NCBI GenBank assembly: GCA_036925085.1
Contig: JAUPFP010000015.1
Span: 1,077,001-1,141,000, forward strand
Length of the DNA: 64,000 bases
Reading direction: 5' to 3'
From: Brachycybe producta
Taxonomy: Eukaryota > Arthropoda > Diplopoda > Playtdesmida > Andrognathidae
Position 1 is the stretch's first letter, and every line of letters starts with the position of its first letter. Of the stretch, positions 46,311 through 57,987 are shown in pieces. Made by a program: the position numbers and the translations under genes. The notes under the pieces were generated by a model. The model searched no databases and was not told where the DNA came from. It was given only the letters and a program-made list of their open reading frames with translations.

Positions 46311-49300
46311 GTGTCCAGCAAAGCCCATTTATTTCTGACCTACTGGCAGTGTCCAGCAAAGCCCATTTATTTCTGACCTACTGGCAGTGTCCAGCAAAGC
46401 CCATTTTTTTCTGACCTACTGGCAGTGTCCAGCAAAGCCCATTTATTTCTGACCTATTGGCAGTGTCCAGCAAAGCCCATCTATTTCTGACCTACTGGCA
46501 GTGTCCACCAAAGCCCATTTATATCTGACCTACTAGCACTGTATCAGCAAAGCCCATTTATATCTGACCTACTGGCACTGTATCAGCAAAGCCCATTTAT
46601 ATCTGACCTACTGGCACTGTATCAGCAAAGCCCATTTATATCTGACCTACTGGCACTGTATCAGCAAAGCCCATTTATATCTGACCTACTGGCACTGTAT
46701 CAGCAAAGCCCATTTATATCTGACCTACTGGCACTGTATCAGCAAAGCCCATTTATATCTGACCTACTGGCACTGTATCAGCAAAGCCCATTTATATCTG
46801 ACCTACTGGCACTATATCAGCAAAGCCCGTTTATATCTGACCTACTGGCACTGTATCAGCAAAGTCCATTTATATCTGAGCTACTGGCACTGTATCAGCA
46901 AAGCCCATTTATATCTGACCTACTGGCAGTGCATCAGCAAAGCCCATTTATATCTGACCTACTGGCACTATATCAGTAAAGCTCATTTATATCTGACCTA
47001 CTGGCACTGTATCAGCAAAGCCCATTTATATCTGACCTACTGGCAGTGTCCAGCAAAGCCCATTTATATCTGACCTACTGGCACTGTATCAGCAAAGCCC
47101 ATTTATATCTGACCTACTGGCACTGTATCAGCAAAGCCCATTTATATCTGACCTACTGGCACTGTATCAGCAAAGCCCATTTATATCTGACCTACTGGCA
47201 GTGTCCAGCAAAGCCCATTTATTTCTGACCTACTGGCAGTGTCCAGCAAAGCCCATTTATTTCTGACCTACTGGCAGTGTCCAGCAAAGCCAATTTATTT
47301 CCGACCTACTGGCAGTGTCCAGCAAAGCCCATTTATTTCTGACCTACTGGCAGTGTCCAGCAAAGCCCATTTATTTCTGACCTACTGGCAGTGTCCAGCA
47401 AAGCCCATTTATATCTGACCTACTGGCAGTGTCCAGCAAAACCCATTTATATCTGACCTACTGGCAGTGTCCAGCAAAGCCCATTTATTTCTGACCTACT
47501 GGCAGTGTCCAGCAAAGCCCATTTATTTCTGACCTACTGGCAGTGTCCAGCAAAGCCCATTTATTTCTGACCTACTGGCAGTGTCCAGCAAAGCCCATTT
47601 ATATCTGACCTACTGGCAGTGTCCAGCAAAGCCCATTTATTTCTGACCTACTGGCAGTGTCCAGCAAAGCCCATTTATTTCTGACCTACTGGCAGTGTCC
47701 AGCAAAGCCCATTTACATCTGACCTACTGGCAGTGTCCAGCAAAGCCCATTTATATCTGACCTACTGGCAGTGTCCAGCAAAGCCCATTTATATCTGACC
47801 TACACTGATTGTATCAGCAAAGCCCATTTACATCTGACCTACTGGCACTGTATCAGCAAAGCCCATATATATCTGCCCTACTGGCACTGTATTAGCAAAG
47901 TCCATTTATATCTGACCTACTGGCACTATCAGCAAAGCCCATTTATATCTGACCTACTGGCACTGTATCAGCAAAGCCCATTTATATCTGACCTACTGGC
48001 ACTGTATCAGCAAAGCCCATTTATATCTGACCTACTGGCACTGTATCAGCAAAGCCCATTTATATCTGACCTACTGGCACTGTATCAGCAAAGCCCATTT
48101 ATATCTGACCTACTGGCACTGTATCAGCAAAGCCCATTTATTTCTGACCTACTGGCAGTGTCCAGCAAAGCCCATTTATTTCTGACCTACTGGCAGTGTC
48201 CAGCAAAGCCCATTTATTTCTGACCTACTGGCAGTGTCCAGCAAAGCCCATTTATTTCTGACCTACTGGCAGTGTCCAGCAAAGCCCATTTATATCTGAC
48301 CTACTGGCAGTGTCCAGCAAAGCCCTTTTTTCTGACCTACTGGCAGTGTCCAGCAAAGCCCATTTATTTCTGACCTACTGGCAGTGTCCAGCAAAGCCCA
48401 TTTATATCTGACCTACTGGCAGTGTCCAGCAAAGCCCATTTATATCTGACCTACTCTGATTGTATCAGCAAAGCCCATTTACATCTGACCTACTGGCACT
48501 GTATCAGCAAAGCCCATATATATCTGACCTACTGGCACTGTATTAGCAAAGTCCATTTATATCTGACCTACTGGCACTGTATCAGCAAAGCCCATTTATA
48601 TCTGACCTACTGGCACTGTATCAGAAAAGCCCATTTATATCTGACCTACTGGCACTGTATCAGCAAAGCCCATTTATATCTGACCTACTGGCACTGTATC
48701 AGCAAAGCCCATTTATATCTGACCTACTGGCACTGTATCAGCAAAGCCCATTTATTTCTGACCTACTGGCAGTGTCCAGCAAAGCCCATTTATTTCTGAC
48801 CTACTGGCAGTGTCCAGCAAAGCCCATTTATTTCTGACCTACTGGCAGTGTCCAGCAAAGCCCATTTATATCTGACCTACTGGCAGTGTCCAGCAAAGCC
48901 CTTTTTTTCTGACCTACTGGCAGTGTCCAGCAAAGCCCATTTATTTCTGACCTACTGGCAGTGTCCAGCAAAGCCCATTTATATCTGACCTACTGGCAGT
49001 GTCCAGCAAAGCCCATTTATATCTGACCTACTGGCAGTGTCCAGCAAAGCCCATTTATATCTGACCTACTCTAATTGTATCAGCAAAGCCCATTTACATC
49101 TGACCTACTGGCACTGTATCAGCAAAGCCCATATATATCTGACCTACTGGCACTGTATTAGCAAAGTCCATTTATATCTGACCTACTGGCACTGTATCAG
49201 CAAAGCCCATTTATATCTGACCTACTGGCACTGTATCAGCAAAGCCCATTTATATCTGACCTACTGGCACTGTATCAGCAAAGCCCATTTATATCTGACC

Positions 49301-50120
49301 TACTGGCACTGTATCAGCAAAGCCCTTTTATATCTGACCTACTGGCACTGTATCAGCAAAGCCCATTTATATCTGACCTACTGGCACTGTATCAGCAAAG
49401 CCCATTTATTTCTGACCAACTGGTAGTGTCCAGCAAAGCCCATTTATTTCTGACCTACTGGCAGTGTCCAGCAAAGCCCATTTATTTCTGACCTACTGGC
49501 AGTGTCCAGCAAAGCCCATTTATTTCTGACCTACTGGCAGTGTCCAGCAAAGCCCATTTATTTCTGACCTACTGGCAGTGTCCAGCAAAGCCCATTTATA
49601 TCTGACCTACTGGCAGTGTCCAGCAAAGCCCTTTTTTTCTGACCTACTGGCAGTGTCCAGCAAAGCCCATTTATTTCTGACCTACTGGCAGTGTCCAGCA
49701 AAGCCCATTTATATCTGACCTACTGGCAGTGTCCAGCAAAGCCCATTTATATCTGACCTACTGGCAGTGTCCAGCAAAGCCCATTTATATCTGACCTACT
49801 GGCACTGTATCAGCAAAGCCCATATATATCTGACCTACTGGCACTGTATTAGCAAAGTACATTTATATCTGACCTACTGGCACTGTATCAGCAAAGCCCA
49901 TTTATATCTGACCTACTGGCAGTGTCTAGCAAAGCCCATTTATTTCTGACCTACTGGCCGTGTTCAGCAAAGCGCATTTATTTCTGACCTACTGGCAGTG
50001 TCCAGCAAAGCCCATTTATTTCTGACCTACTGGCAGTGTCCAGCAAAGCCCATTTATTTCTGAACTACTGGCAGTGTCCAGCAAAGCCAAATTATTTCTG
50101 ACCTACTGGCGGTGTCCAGC
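46311..50120. repeat. Tandem array zone A/B: 39- and 38-bp units in higher-order blocks
   Basis: Runs of 39-bp type A alternate with runs of 38-bp type B (GGCAGTGTCCAGCAAAGCCC then ATTTATTTCTGACCTACT). B differs from A by a one-base deletion plus substitutions. A block starting with B units, then CTACTCTGATTGTATCAGC, CATTTACATCTG, CATATATATCTG and TATTAGCAAAGTCC, recurs from 47771, 48422, 49037 and (shortened) 49767, a higher-order repeat of roughly 615-650 bp. Confidence 0.92.
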
Positions 50121-53100
50121 AAAGCTATATTATTTCTAAACTAACGGCAATGTCGTGCAAAGCCAAATTATTTCTAAACTAACGGCAGTGTCCTGCAAAG
50201 CCATTTTATTTCAAAACTAACGGCAGTGTCCTGCAAAGCCACTTTATTTCAAAACTAACGGCAATGTCCTGCAAAGCCACATAATTTCTAAACTAACGGC
50301 AATGTCCTGCAAAGCCACATTATTTCTAAACTAACGGCAATGTCCTGCAAAGCGACATTATTTCTAAACGAACGGCAATGTCCTGCAAAGCCACATTATT
50401 TCTAAACTAACGTCAATGTCCAGCAAAGCGACATTATTTCTAAACTAACGGCAATGTCCTGCAAAGCCATTTTATTTCAACACTAACGGCAATGTCCTGC
50501 AAAGCCATTTTATTTCAAAACTAACGGCAATGTCCTGCAAAGCCATTTTATTTCAAAACTAACGGCAATATCCTGCAAAGCCATTTTATTTCGAAACTAA
50601 CGGCAATGTCCTGCAAAGATATTTTATTTCGAAACTAACGGCAATGTCCTGCAAAGCCATTTTATTTCAAAACTAACGGCAATGTCCTGCAAAGCCATGT
50701 TATATCAAAACTAACGGCAATGTCCTGCAAAGCCACATTATTTCTAATCTAAGGGCAATGTCCTGCAAAGCCACATTATTTCTAATCTAAGGGCAATGGC
50801 CTGCAAAGCCACATTATTTCTAAACTAACGGCAATGTCCTGCAAAGCGACAATTATTTCTAAACGAACGGCAATGTCCTGCAAAGCCATTTTATTTCAAA
50901 ACTAACGGCAATGTCCTGCAAAGCCATTTTATTTCGAAACTAACGGCAATGTCCTGCAAAGCCATTTTATTTCAAAACTAACGGCAATGTCCTGCAAAGC
51001 CACGTTATATCAAAACTAACGGCAATGTCCTGCAAAGCCACATTATTTCTAAACTAACGGCAATGTCCTGCAAAGCGACAATTATTTCTAAACGAACGGC
51101 AATGTCCTGCAAAGCCACATTATTTCTAATCTAAGGGCAATGTCCTGCAAAGCCATTTTATTTCAAAACTAACGGCAATGTCCTGCAAAGCCATTTTATT
51201 TCAAAACTAACGGCAATGTCCTGCAAAGCCATTTTATTTCAAAACTAACGGCAATGTCCTGCAAAGCCATTTTATTTCAACACTAACGGCAATGTCCTGC
51301 AAAGCCATTTTATTTCAAAACTAACGGCAATGTCCTGCAAAGCCATTTTATTTCAACACTAACGGCAATGTCCTGCAAAGCCATTTTATTTCAAAACTAA
51401 CGGCAATGTCCTGCAAAGCCATTTTTTTTTCAAAACTAACGGCAATGTCCTGCAAAGCCATTTTATTTCCAAACTAACGGCAGTGTCCTGCAAAGCCATT
51501 TTATTTCCAAACTAACGGCAGTGTCCTGCAAAGCCATTTTATTTCAAAACTAACGGCAGTGTCCTGCAAAGCCATTTTATTTCCAAACTAACGGCAATGT
51601 CCTGCAAAGCCATTTTATTTCAAAACTAACGGCAACATCCTGCAAAGCCATTTTATTTCAAAACTAACGGCAATACAATGCAAAGCCATTTTATTTCAAA
51701 ACTAACAGCAATGTCCTGCAAAGCCATTTTATTTCAAAACTAACGGCAATGTCCTGCAAAGCCATTTTATTTCAAAACTAACGGCAATGTCCTGCAAAGC
51801 CATGTTATTTCAAAACTAACGGCAATGTCCTGCAAAGCCATTTTATTTCTAAACTAACGGCAATGTCCTGCAAAGCCACATTATTTCTAATCTAAGGGCA
51901 ATGGCCTGCAAAGCCACATTATTTCTAAACTAACGGCAATGTCCTGCAAAGCGACAATTATTTCTAAACGAACGGCAATGTCCTGCAAAGCGACAATTAT
52001 TTCTAAACGAACGGCAATGTCCTGCAAAGCCACATTATTTCTAATCTAACGGCAATGTCCTGCAAAGCCACATTATTTCTAATCTAAGGGCAATGGCCTG
52101 CAAAGCCACATTATTTCTAAACTAACGGCAATGTCCTGCAAAGCGACAATTATTTCTAAACGAACGGCAATGTCCTGCAAAGCCACATTATTTCTAATCT
52201 AAGGGCAATGTCCTGCAAAGCCATTTTATTTCAAAACTAACGGCAATGTCCTGCAAAGCCATTTTATTTCAAAACTAACGGCAATGTCCTGCAAAGCCAT
52301 TTTATTTCAAAACTAACGGCAATGTCCAGCAAAGCCATTTTATTTCTAAACTAACGGCAATGTCCTGCAAAGCCAAATTATTTCTAATCTAAGGGCAATG
52401 TCCTGCAAAGCCAAATTATTTCTAATCTAAGGGCAATGTCCTGCAAAGCCACATTATTTCTAATCTAAGGGCAATGTCCTGCAAAGCCACATTATTTCTA
52501 AATGAACGGTAATGTCCTGCAAAGCCACATTATTTCTAATCTAAGGGCAATGTCCTGCAAAGCCACATTATTTCTAAACTAACGGCAATGTCCTGCAAAG
52601 CGACATTATTTCTAAACGAACAGCAATGTCCTGCAAAGCCACATTATTTCTAATCTAAGGGCAATGTCCTGCAAAGCCATTTTATTTCAAAACTAACGGC
52701 AATGTCCTGCAAAGCCATTTTATTTCAAAACTAACGGCAATGTCCTGCAAAGCCATTTTATTTCAAAACTAACGGCAATGTCCTGCAAAGCCATTTTATT
52801 TCAAAACTAACGGCAATGTCCAGCAAAGCCATTTTATTTCTAAACTAACGGCAATGTCCTGCAAAGCCAAATTATTTCTAATCTAAGGGCAATGTCCTGC
52901 AAAGCCAAATTATTTCTAATCTAAGGGCAATGTCCTGCAAAGCCACATTATTTCTAATCTAAGGGCAATGTCCTGCAAAGCCACATTATTTCTAAATGAA
53001 CGGTAATGTCCTGCAAAGCCACATTATTTCTAATCTAAGGGCAATGTCCTGCAAAGCCACATTATTTCTAAACTAACGGCAATGTCCTGCAAAGCGACAT

Positions 53101-53719
53101 TATTTCTAAACGAACAGCAATGTCCTGCAAAGCCACATTATTTCTAAACTAACGGCAATGTCCTGCAAAGCGACATTATTTCTAAACTAATGGCAATGTC
53201 CTGCAATGCCATTTTATTTCAAACCTAACGGAAATGTCCTGCAAAGCCATTTTATTTCAAAACTAACGGCAATGTCCTGCAAAGCCATTTTATTTCAAAA
53301 CTAACAGCAATGTCCTGCAAAGCCATTTTATTTCAAAACTAACGGCAATGTCCTGCAAAGCCATTTTATTTCAAAACTAACGGCAATGTCCTGCAAAGCC
53401 ATTTTGTTTCAAAACTAACGGCAATGTCCTGCAAAGCCATTTTATTTCGAAACTAACGGCAATGTCCTGCAAAGCCATTTTATTTCTAAACTAACGGCAA
53501 TGTCCTGCAAAGCCATTTTATTTCTAAACTAACGGCAATGTCCTGCAAAGCCACATTATTTCTAATCTAAGGGCAATGGCCTGCAAAGCCACATTATTTC
53601 TAAACTAACGGCAATGTCCTGCAAAGCCACATTATTTCTAAACTAACGGCAATGTCCTGCAAAGCGACATTATTTCTAAACGAACGGCAATGTCCTGCAA
53701 ATCCACATTATTTCTAAAG
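50121..53719. repeat. Tandem array zone C: 38-bp units
   Basis: Units of 38 bp with core GGCAATGTCCTGCAAAGCCA then TTTTATTTCAAAACTAAC, about 94 copies. Subtypes CCACATTATTTCTAATCTAA and GCGACATTATTTCTAAACGA are interspersed in recurring order. A 494-bp block (13 units) with markers TGTCCAGCAAAGCCATTTTA and AATGAACGGTAATGTCC occurs twice in succession (52324 and 52818). Period 38 puts stops in all frames. Related to A and B through GGCARTGTCC and GCAAAGCC. Ends abruptly at about 53719. Confidence 0.92.
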
Positions 53720-54290
53720 TAATAAAACTGCACAAAAATCCGTACAATTTTGTAGTTTGGCTCCTCAACACCCTTAATATTTAACTTAAAAACTATGAAA
53801 ATAAAAAAAAATGTTTTCCAAACTTTGTCTTCAGATGAAAGGAGTCGTTAGTCAGAAATCATTTAACATCAAAGGAATTATTTTAAAAGCCCTTTTTTCA
53901 AAGAACTGTCACCTTTATGAATAAGAAAAAAATTTCATTAATATTTTTTCTTTGTTAGTCTAATTTATTCTTTAATGTTTTATTCTCGTTTTTATTGAAC
54001 AAAAAAGATTCGACAAACAAAATGACGATGGTTTCCGACAGTTAAATAAGTAGCTATACGCACACATTTCAATGAAAGTCAAATTTAGTTAACGACAAAG
54101 CGGCAAAATGATCAAACACGAAAGATGCCACAACATACTAACCAAATTTTCATCGTTGGAGCCACGAACACCGGTAAAATAAAAACATTATTCAACTGGT
54201 TGCTATGAGGATCCTGGACCAAGTCCTCTTATGGATAATCTTTTCATAGAATTCATATATTTTAGACGTTGAGAATTTCAAACCAACCAC
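53720..54290. other. Intergenic between array and module copies
   Basis: Unique-looking AT-rich sequence; no gene or transposon end recognised. Confidence 0.4.
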
Positions 54291-54652
54291 AAAATAAATA
54301 AAATTTTAAAAAGATTTCGTAATTATTATTAAAAGTGTGTTTTCATATTGAACTTTTAATTAAAAGTTCAGTATAAAAAAGCGCATTTGTATTATCTTGT
54401 TAAGATTCGATCTAAATTCATTAGTTAATTTCCATAAACAATTGAAATTATTAAACTAATAATTTAAAAAAAAATGAAAAATAAAGAGTTAACTTACATT
54501 AGAAATGATGAACGAATAAAATCTTTGATTATATAACGAAGAGACACAGACGACACATCCAAAGCAGAGACGACAGATGAACAAAAAATGACGTTCACAA
54601 CCAAAGAAACTCTGAAAAAAGACGCATCACTCTCATAGATTAAAATGAGAAA

Positions 54653-54666
54653 TTTTGGCGGGAAAA
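54653..54666. promoter_or_regulatory. E2F-type site, module copy 1
   Basis: TTTTGGCGGGAAAA contains the full E2F consensus TTTSSCGC-type core on either strand and is followed by the mirror TCAAACCGCCAAAA. Minus-strand GTAAGT donor at 54497 lies about 155 bp downstream on that strand. Confidence 0.5.
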
Positions 54667-54841
54667 TCAAACCGCCAAAAAAAGTAGTGCCACACTCTGA
54701 AAGATCTCAAGAAGAGGAGGACCCCAAAAGAAGTTCCCAAAAACCACTCCGCCAAATTACATCATTCCCATAAGATAACATAAGATTTTTTGCAAGAAGA
54801 AAGAAAGTAGTGCCAGACTCTGTCAGTGAAGGAGGAAATGT

Positions 54842-54855
54842 GTTACCATGGTAAC
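54842..54855. promoter_or_regulatory. X-box (RFX-type) palindrome, copy 1
   Basis: GTTACCATGGTAAC is a perfect 14-bp palindrome matching the RFX X-box pattern GTNRCC...RGYAAC. Confidence 0.45.
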
Positions 54856-55480
54856 CAAAAAAAGTTCTTTTTCTTCTTCACTTTTAACTAGTTTTTCTAA
54901 CATCAAATTTTATCTTGAGAATAAGGATAGGAATAAGAAAAAACTAAGATAAGTTGATAAAGATAAAGCAACTCCATGTTAGAAAAAACTTCCAAAAGTG
55001 ATTGACGAATCGTCTGCTTTTTGAAGCTAAAATGAAGAGAGAATTGCTAAAAATGCCATTCATTTTATTTTTTTTTTGTATGTTCATTGGAACCTATTGT
55101 AACTGAAGCACTAAATACAGTTTGTATCCTCTATTGTACCCTCACAAAATAAATAAAACTTTAAAAATATTTCGTAATTATTATTAAAAGTGTGTTTTTA
55201 GACTGAACTTTTAATTAAAAGTTCAGTATAAAAAAGCGCATTTATCTTATCTTGTTAAGATTCTATCTATATTCATTAGTTAATTTCCATAAAAAATTGA
55301 AATTATTAAACTAATAATTTAAAACATGAAAAAAAAGTTGACTTACATTAGAAATGATGAACGAATAACATCGTTGACAGACGACACCTGCAAAGCAGAC
55401 GACCGACGAACAAAGAATGACGTTCACAACCAAAGAAACTCTGAAAAAGACGCATCACTCTCATAGATTAAAATGAGAAA

Positions 55481-55494
55481 TTTTGGCGGGAAAA
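55481..55494. promoter_or_regulatory. E2F-type site, module copy 2
   Basis: TTTTGGCGGGAAAA conserved exactly; the minus-strand GTAAGT donor is at 55346. Confidence 0.5.
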
Positions 55495-55757
55495 ATCAAA
55501 CCGCCAAAACAAGTAGTGCCACGCTCTAAAGTCTTGTATTGACTTGTTGCGCTTTAATGTATCGTATCACCATTGCATATCACTCACGGATACGACGTAC
55601 GTAGATAGATCTCAACCAGAGGAGCCCCCCCCCCCCCAAAAAAAAGTCCCCAAAAACCACTCCGCCAAATTACGTCATTCCCATAAGATAACGTAAAGAT
55701 TTTTTGCAAGAAGAAAGAAAGATGTGCCTGCCTCTCTGTCAGTGAAGGAAGGAATGT

Positions 55758-55771
55758 GTTACCATGGTAAC
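55758..55771. promoter_or_regulatory. X-box (RFX-type) palindrome, copy 2
   Basis: GTTACCATGGTAAC, identical to copy 1, although nearby sequence has diverged (C-rich run, indels). Confidence 0.45.
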
Positions 55772-55912
55772 CGAAAAAAGTTTCATCTTTTTCTTCTTCA
55801 TTTTTAAAATAAATCTTATTCACACCAAGACATTTCCGAATCATTTCTCATAAAGACAATCCATTTTATTTTATTTTTTAGTGTGTTTCTCCTCTTAGTT
55901 TTCTAGCCATTC

Positions 55913-55975
55913 ATTCTAGCCATCAGAAAGTTTTACCGAAAAAGTTTTTCGATAAAACTTTCTGATGGCTAGAAT
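55913..55975. repeat. 63-bp palindrome (31-bp arms)
   Basis: ATTCTAGCCATCAGAAAGTT on the left pairs with AACTTTCTGATGGCTAGAAT on the right, with a single-base centre and about one mismatch near the middle. It sits at the 3' end of the hydrophobic ORF. Confidence 0.8.
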
Positions 55976-56249
55976 AACAGCGCCACAACGTAACAAATGA
56001 AAATGTCGGAGTTTTCGTGAGACAATAGGAGTGAACGCCAACTTCCAAACACGTCACAAACGGCATAATATTCTGGATGGTTTGCTGCCACAAAAAAGCA
56101 GCGGCGAACAAACTAATTACCAAAAACCACAACGACCGCACCGAAATCGGCGAGATGCAACAAGTCGGTAAAATAACTCCGAAAATATAATAAAATATGG
56201 CATCCATCTCTTGGCGCCAACCAGAAGATGATCCAGAAGTTACAAACAT
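55923..56249 (-). CDS. Unidentified hydrophobic ORF (108 aa) inside the insert
   Basis: Not recognised. From ATG 56249 the frame encodes a polar start (MFVTSGSSSGWRQEMDA), then hydrophobic stretches IFYYIFGVILPTCC, SLWFLVISLFAAAFLW and QNIMPFVTCLEVGVHSY, suggesting two or three membrane segments. Base composition is more even than the surroundings and codons look ordinary, which favours a real or recently real coding piece. The last 20 or so residues are encoded by the palindrome at 55913-55975 and are probably spurious. No clear donor or acceptor, so intronless fragment or pseudogene. Confidence 0.3.
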   Translation of the reverse strand: MFVTSGSSSGWRQEMDAIFYYIFGVILPTCCISPISVRSLWFLVISLFAAAFLWQQTIQNIMPFVTCLEVGVHSYCLTKTPTFSFVTLWRCYSSHQKVLSKNFFGKTF

Positions 56250-56640
56250 AAAAAATAGCGCTTTCTTTTCCTCATTTAATAGAGGTAACTCAACTAAGAG
56301 CTCTTCCTACAGAACATTTCGTGCCATCGTTAATTGTGGCCAATAGATGGCGCAAATTGTGCTTAGAACTTCAGTTACAATACGATTCAATGATCATTTT
56401 TAACGTGTTTTTCTAACATCAAAATTCATCTTGAGAATAAGCATAGGAATAAAAAAAACTAACATAAGTTCATAAACGTAAAGCCACTTCATATTAGAAA
56501 AAAACTTCCAAAAGTGATTGAAGAATCGTCTGCTTTTTGAAGCTAGAATGAAGAGAGAATTGCTAAAAATGCCATTCATTTTATTTTTTTGTATGTTCAT
56601 TGGAACCTATTGTAACTGAAGCACTAAATACAGTTTGTAC

Positions 56641-57175
56641 CCTCACAAAATAAATAAAATTCTAAAAAGATTTCGTAATTATTATTAAAAGTGTGTTTTT
56701 AGACTGAACTTTTAATTAAAAGTTCAGTATAAAAAAAGCGCGTTTATCTTATCTTGTTAAGATTCTATCTTTATTCATTAGTTAATTTCTATAAAAAAAT
56801 TGAAATTATTAAACTAATAATTTAAAAAATGAAAAAAAAAAGTTGACTTACATTAGAAATGATGAACGAATAACATCTTTGATTGTACAACGAAGAGACA
56901 CAGACGACACATGCAAAGCAGACGACCGACGAACAAAGAATGACGTTCACAACCAAAGAAACTCTGAAAAAGACGCATCACTCTCATAGATTTACATGAG
57001 AAATTTTGGCGGGAAAAATCAAACCGCCAAAAAAAGTAGTGCCACGCTCTAAAGCCTTGTATCGTTTGTTGCGCTTTAGCGTATCGTATCACCGTTGAGT
57101 ATCATTCACCGATACGGTGTAAACGATATTCGATGCACTTACCGCTACAAATTCAGCAAAGATCTCAAGAAGCAA
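56641..57175. repeat. Triplicated module, copy 3 (partial)
   Basis: Runs from AAATAAATAAAATTC through the AGTGCCACGCTCTAAAGCCT block and the GATACGGTGTAAACG region to GATCTCAAGAAG, then diverges. The X-box part is absent. Confidence 0.78.
57004..57017. promoter_or_regulatory. E2F-type site, module copy 3
   Basis: TTTTGGCGGGAAAA conserved exactly; the minus-strand GTAAGT donor is at 56851. Confidence 0.5.
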
Positions 57176-57219
57176 TAGCGCTCTTCCTAATCACATTTTT
57201 ATAATAAAGATGGTTTATG

Positions 57220-57310
57220 AACTGGTAATTTTCAAACTCTCCTTATTGAGTGTTTCAGAAGAGCATTTGAAAGTATTTTTTTAGAAACTAGAATAGTAGC
57301 CTAGATACAC
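57220..57310. mobile_element. Fold-back MITE fragment
   Basis: ACTGGTAATTTTCAAACTCT and TATTTTTTTAGAAACTAGAA followed by TAGTAGCCTAGATACACC are family blocks. Confidence 0.4.
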
Positions 57311-57706
57311 CGCCATCTTGTTGTTTTGAGCAGACGACAATGAGACATATATGAGTGTTACTAAAATTTCAAGAAATAGATATAGAAATTTATATAAATT
57401 TTGAAAAGGTCTTTCTATTTTTAAATAATATTTAAAATCGTACATTTTTTAAATTCATGTTAAATCCCATAGACTCAGCCCATATCCCTCCAGCAAAAGT
57501 TTGAAGAACTCTTTGTTAAAAATGATTTAGAGTAATAACAAAAATTGAGCACATGCATTAAACGTATTGGCTTCAGGCTGATTGCGTTTTATAAGCTTAT
57601 TATTATTAATTTAATAATTTTTATATGACTTTCTATCTACAATACCATCACACCTGGTTATTGTCCATGGACAAAACATATTTTTTATACCAAAAACGAT
57701 CACAGA

Positions 57707-57987
57707 CAGTACTGTCTTTACTATAAGGGCACACGGGGCCCGTGCCCAGAGCCCCCGACCTCACGGGGGCCCCGAAAGGCCGATATATTCGCTTACAATA
57801 AAAAAGGCGCTCAATTTTTTTTCTATTTTTAGGTAGATACCTACTAAGAATTACCGTCAACATTTCTAAATTGAAATGTTAATAGGACACCAGATTAGAT
57901 TTTTAAATTTTTTCTAATTTTTATTATCCAACGGGGCCCCCAATTCTTGTGTGCCCAAGGGCCACGACATGCCCTAAGACGGCCCTG
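57707..57987. mobile_element. 281-bp hAT-type MITE
   Basis: Right end, inverted, reads CAGGGCCGTCTTAGGGCATG; left end reads CAGTACTGTCTTTACTATAA. GGGCCCC-rich subterminal repeats follow on both sides. Flanks ATCACAGA (57699-57706) and ATTACAGA (57988-57995) match at 7 of 8 positions. AT-rich core, no coding capacity. Confidence 0.8.

Larger units (their letters stand above)
54291..55140. repeat. Triplicated module, copy 1
   Basis: Order: AAATAAATAAAAT; the inverted pair ACTTTTAATTAAAAGT; TTACATTAGAAATGATGAAC; TTTTGGCGGGAAAATCAAAC then CGCCAAAA; GAAGGAGGAAATGTG; GTTACCATGGTAAC; then a block with AAGTGATTGACGAATCGTCT and GGAACCTATTGTAACTGAAG. The same order recurs in copies 2 and 3. No open frame of note, so this is a regulatory or untranslated segment or an unknown transposon. 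Confidence 0.8.
55808..56393 (-). mobile_element. 586-bp insert with 10-bp flanking duplication
   Basis: TCATTTTTAA occurs at 55798-55807 and 56394-56403. Copy 1 of the module (near 54885) has the site once (TCACTTTTAA), so copy 2 is a filled site. The insert has no obvious terminal inverted repeats. It contains a 63-bp palindrome and, on the minus strand, a hydrophobic open frame. Retrocopy, unknown transposon or a captured exon are all possible; no poly(A) tail was seen. Confidence 0.5.
55141..56640. repeat. Triplicated module, copy 2 (with 586-bp insert)
   Basis: Same order as copy 1, interrupted at 55808-56393 by an insert flanked by TCATTTTTAA direct repeats. An extra C-rich run lies at about 55626-55639. 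Confidence 0.8.

Noticed and set aside
43666..53719. CRISPR-like array
   Set aside because: There are no unique spacers; the whole unit is repeated head to tail, and the genome is eukaryotic.
41123..57017. The 54-57 kb E2F modules as distal first exons of BRCA2, with the array as its first intron
   Set aside because: Attractive because BRCA2 is E2F-regulated in mammals, but there is no pyrimidine-rich acceptor upstream of the BRCA2 ATG and a TATA-like box lies within 25 bp of it. Spliced reads from 54497, 55346 or 56851 into about 41130 would revive it.
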